A stretch of DNA of 30,139 bases, from positions 1 through 30,139 of the IMG/VR virus record IMGVR_UViG_3300030117_001134; one strand, 5' to 3'. Each line of letters begins with the position of its first letter. The stretch's first letter is position 1. The stretch is from a virus. The translations under genes were made by a program, and so were the position numbers. The notes beneath the pieces were generated by a model. That model did not search any database, was not told where the DNA came from, and worked only from the letters and a program-made list of their open reading frames with translations. Of this stretch, positions 29,730 through 30,139 are shown piece by piece.

Positions 29730-29849
29730 GTCGGGTAGCCTGATGACTTATGCAAAGCAAGTCTGAAAGCCATACAACACCTATTTTGTGATATTTAAGG
29801 GAAGGCAGGGCGGTTATGCGAAGAGCCGATCCATCACCCGACTACTCAC
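29726..29849 (+). ncRNA. Candidate structured RNA with two GNRA-capped hairpins
   Basis: GTGAG (29726-29730) pairs with CTCAC (29845-29849) and TCGGGT (29731-29736) with ACCCGA (29836-29841), an 11-bp closing helix with a 3-base bulge. Inside, GACTT (29745-29749) pairs with AAGTC (29759-29763), and CGGTT (29811-29815) pairs with AGCCG (29824-29828). The tips are nearly the same: AUGCAAAG and AUGCGAAG. Each can be read as an A.G pair, a U-A pair and a GNRA tetraloop (GCAA and GCGA). The other strand would not give GNRA loops, so I place it on the plus strand. GCC elements at 29738 and 29769 can both pair with GGC at 29804, allowing two folds. I match it to no known family. Confidence 0.5.
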
Positions 29850-30039
29850 ACAAAATATATTTAGCTTTTATATCTTCAACGATCATTTCTGGATATTGAA
29901 TTGTATGCCAAATGTGGCTGCACTTATAACATTCTCTACGTCTGACAATAACGTGTTTTGAGTTGCGGTCTGATCTTCTTACTTTTTGATCTGTGTATTC
30001 TTGGCACTTAGGACAGGCCACCCATGAAATCCGTTTCAT
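29842..30039 (-). CDS. Zinc-ribbon protein, NrdR N-terminal-like
   Basis: A 65-residue protein. CPKC at residues 9-12 and CYKC at 37-40 form a four-cysteine zinc ribbon. The spacer ends in VRRRECYKC, very close to the RRREC..C of the NrdR zinc ribbon, the repressor of ribonucleotide reductase genes, but the ATP-cone that senses nucleotides is missing. It probably binds DNA as a small regulator. The stop lies inside the structured RNA's closing helix. The ATG overlaps the 3' end of the upstream resolvase gene. Confidence 0.65.
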   Translation of the reverse strand: MKRISWVACPKCQEYTDQKVRRSDRNSKHVIVRRRECYKCSHIWHTIQYPEMIVEDIKAKYILCE

Positions 30040-30139
30040 TTATAGTTCTTATTTTTATGGTCGCACCAGTTTCAGATTCTGTTTCGCAATACTTTTTGAC
30101 AGCGTGTAAACTTACAACTTGGCTATCGTCAGCAAATGC
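30008..30139 (-). CDS. RusA-type Holliday junction resolvase (3' end only)
   Basis: The open frame enters from the right edge and ends at a TAA (30010-30008), giving the last 43 residues. They begin AFADDSQVVSLHAVKKYCET, and the DDSQV..L...K pattern is the C-terminal signature of RusA endonucleases, where the aspartates take part in metal binding and cleavage. This enzyme would resolve branched DNA made by the recombination set or before packaging. It overlaps the zinc-ribbon start by 32 bases. The N-terminus lies outside the window. Confidence 0.7.
   Translation of the reverse strand, partial: AFADDSQVVSLHAVKKYCETESETGATIKIRTINETDFMGGLS

Noticed and set aside
29726-29849. Hammerhead ribozyme or tRNA reading of the structured RNA
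   Set aside because: CTGATGA and GAAA strings and a 7-bp GTCGGGT/ACCCGAC helix are present, but the catalytic core spacing of a hammerhead fails (extra bases after stem II), and there is no T-arm or anticodon arm for a tRNA.
29841-29851. Similarity to the ACTCCTCACAC motif of the cyanobacterial small RNA Yfr1
   Set aside because: One mismatch in 11 bases, and the segment is part of the closing helix and a stop codon rather than an unpaired loop between two hairpins.
1-30139. CRISPR array, insertion sequence, tRNA genes or photosynthesis genes
   Set aside because: No regularly spaced repeats, transposase motifs, cloverleaf folds or psbA/hli-type proteins were found on either strand.

Overview
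The window is about 30 kb of a low-GC, gene-dense genome of a tailed double-stranded DNA phage (or a prophage) with a long non-contractile tail. The tail genes run in the lambda order: terminator, tube protein, G/GT chaperones with a -1 frameshift, tape measure, then M-L-K-I-J. No sheath gene is present, so a siphovirus is the best fit. Two things point to a marine picocyanobacterial host (Prochlorococcus or Synechococcus). The many short fibre and adhesin-like genes are of the type seen in cyanophages and uncultured marine phages. A leftward set of signal-peptide proteins also resembles, from my memory of the families, exported proteins common in T4-like cyanophages. No photosynthesis gene, integrase or terminase lies inside the window, so host and lifestyle remain inferences.

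Layout. 1-4173 (+) holds the head and neck genes: the 3' end of an upstream gene, the major capsid protein, a decoration-type protein, a small basic protein, connector and head-closure proteins, the tail terminator and the tail tube. 4198-12302 (+) is the tail assembly and tip module. 12306-19509 (+) is a cassette of fibres, small accessory structural proteins and one S74 self-cleaving chaperone domain. 19518-20587 (+) has a coiled-coil protein, a membrane protein and a proline-rich protein, perhaps for lysis or the envelope. 20636-22393 (-) is a four-gene operon: one membrane protein and three predicted exported proteins. 22432-22901 (+) has two small genes. The second contains, near its end, a hairpin that works as a terminator for the opposite strand.

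23127-27806 (-) is one long, tightly overlapped early-type operon driven by a good sigma-70 promoter (27851-27879). It encodes a recombination set: a RecE/PD-(D/E)XK-type exonuclease, a ParB-like DGQHRL protein, a Sak3/DUF1071-like annealing protein, a small HTH protein and an SSB-like protein with a DDLPF acidic tip. Several small proteins are also present, three of them under 60 residues. A divergent control region (27807-28019) separates it from 28020-29729 (+). That rightward stretch starts with a winged-helix-like gene having its own promoter and terminator, followed by a coupled set of small genes including two tandem ribbon-helix-helix-like paralogues. 29842-30139 (-) holds a NrdR-like zinc ribbon and the 3' end of a RusA-type resolvase.

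The most unusual item is at 29726-29849, between two convergent genes. It is a candidate structured RNA of about 124 nt, with an 11-bp closing helix and two internal hairpins whose tips are near-identical U-GNRA-A loops. I do not recognise it as a known RNA family.
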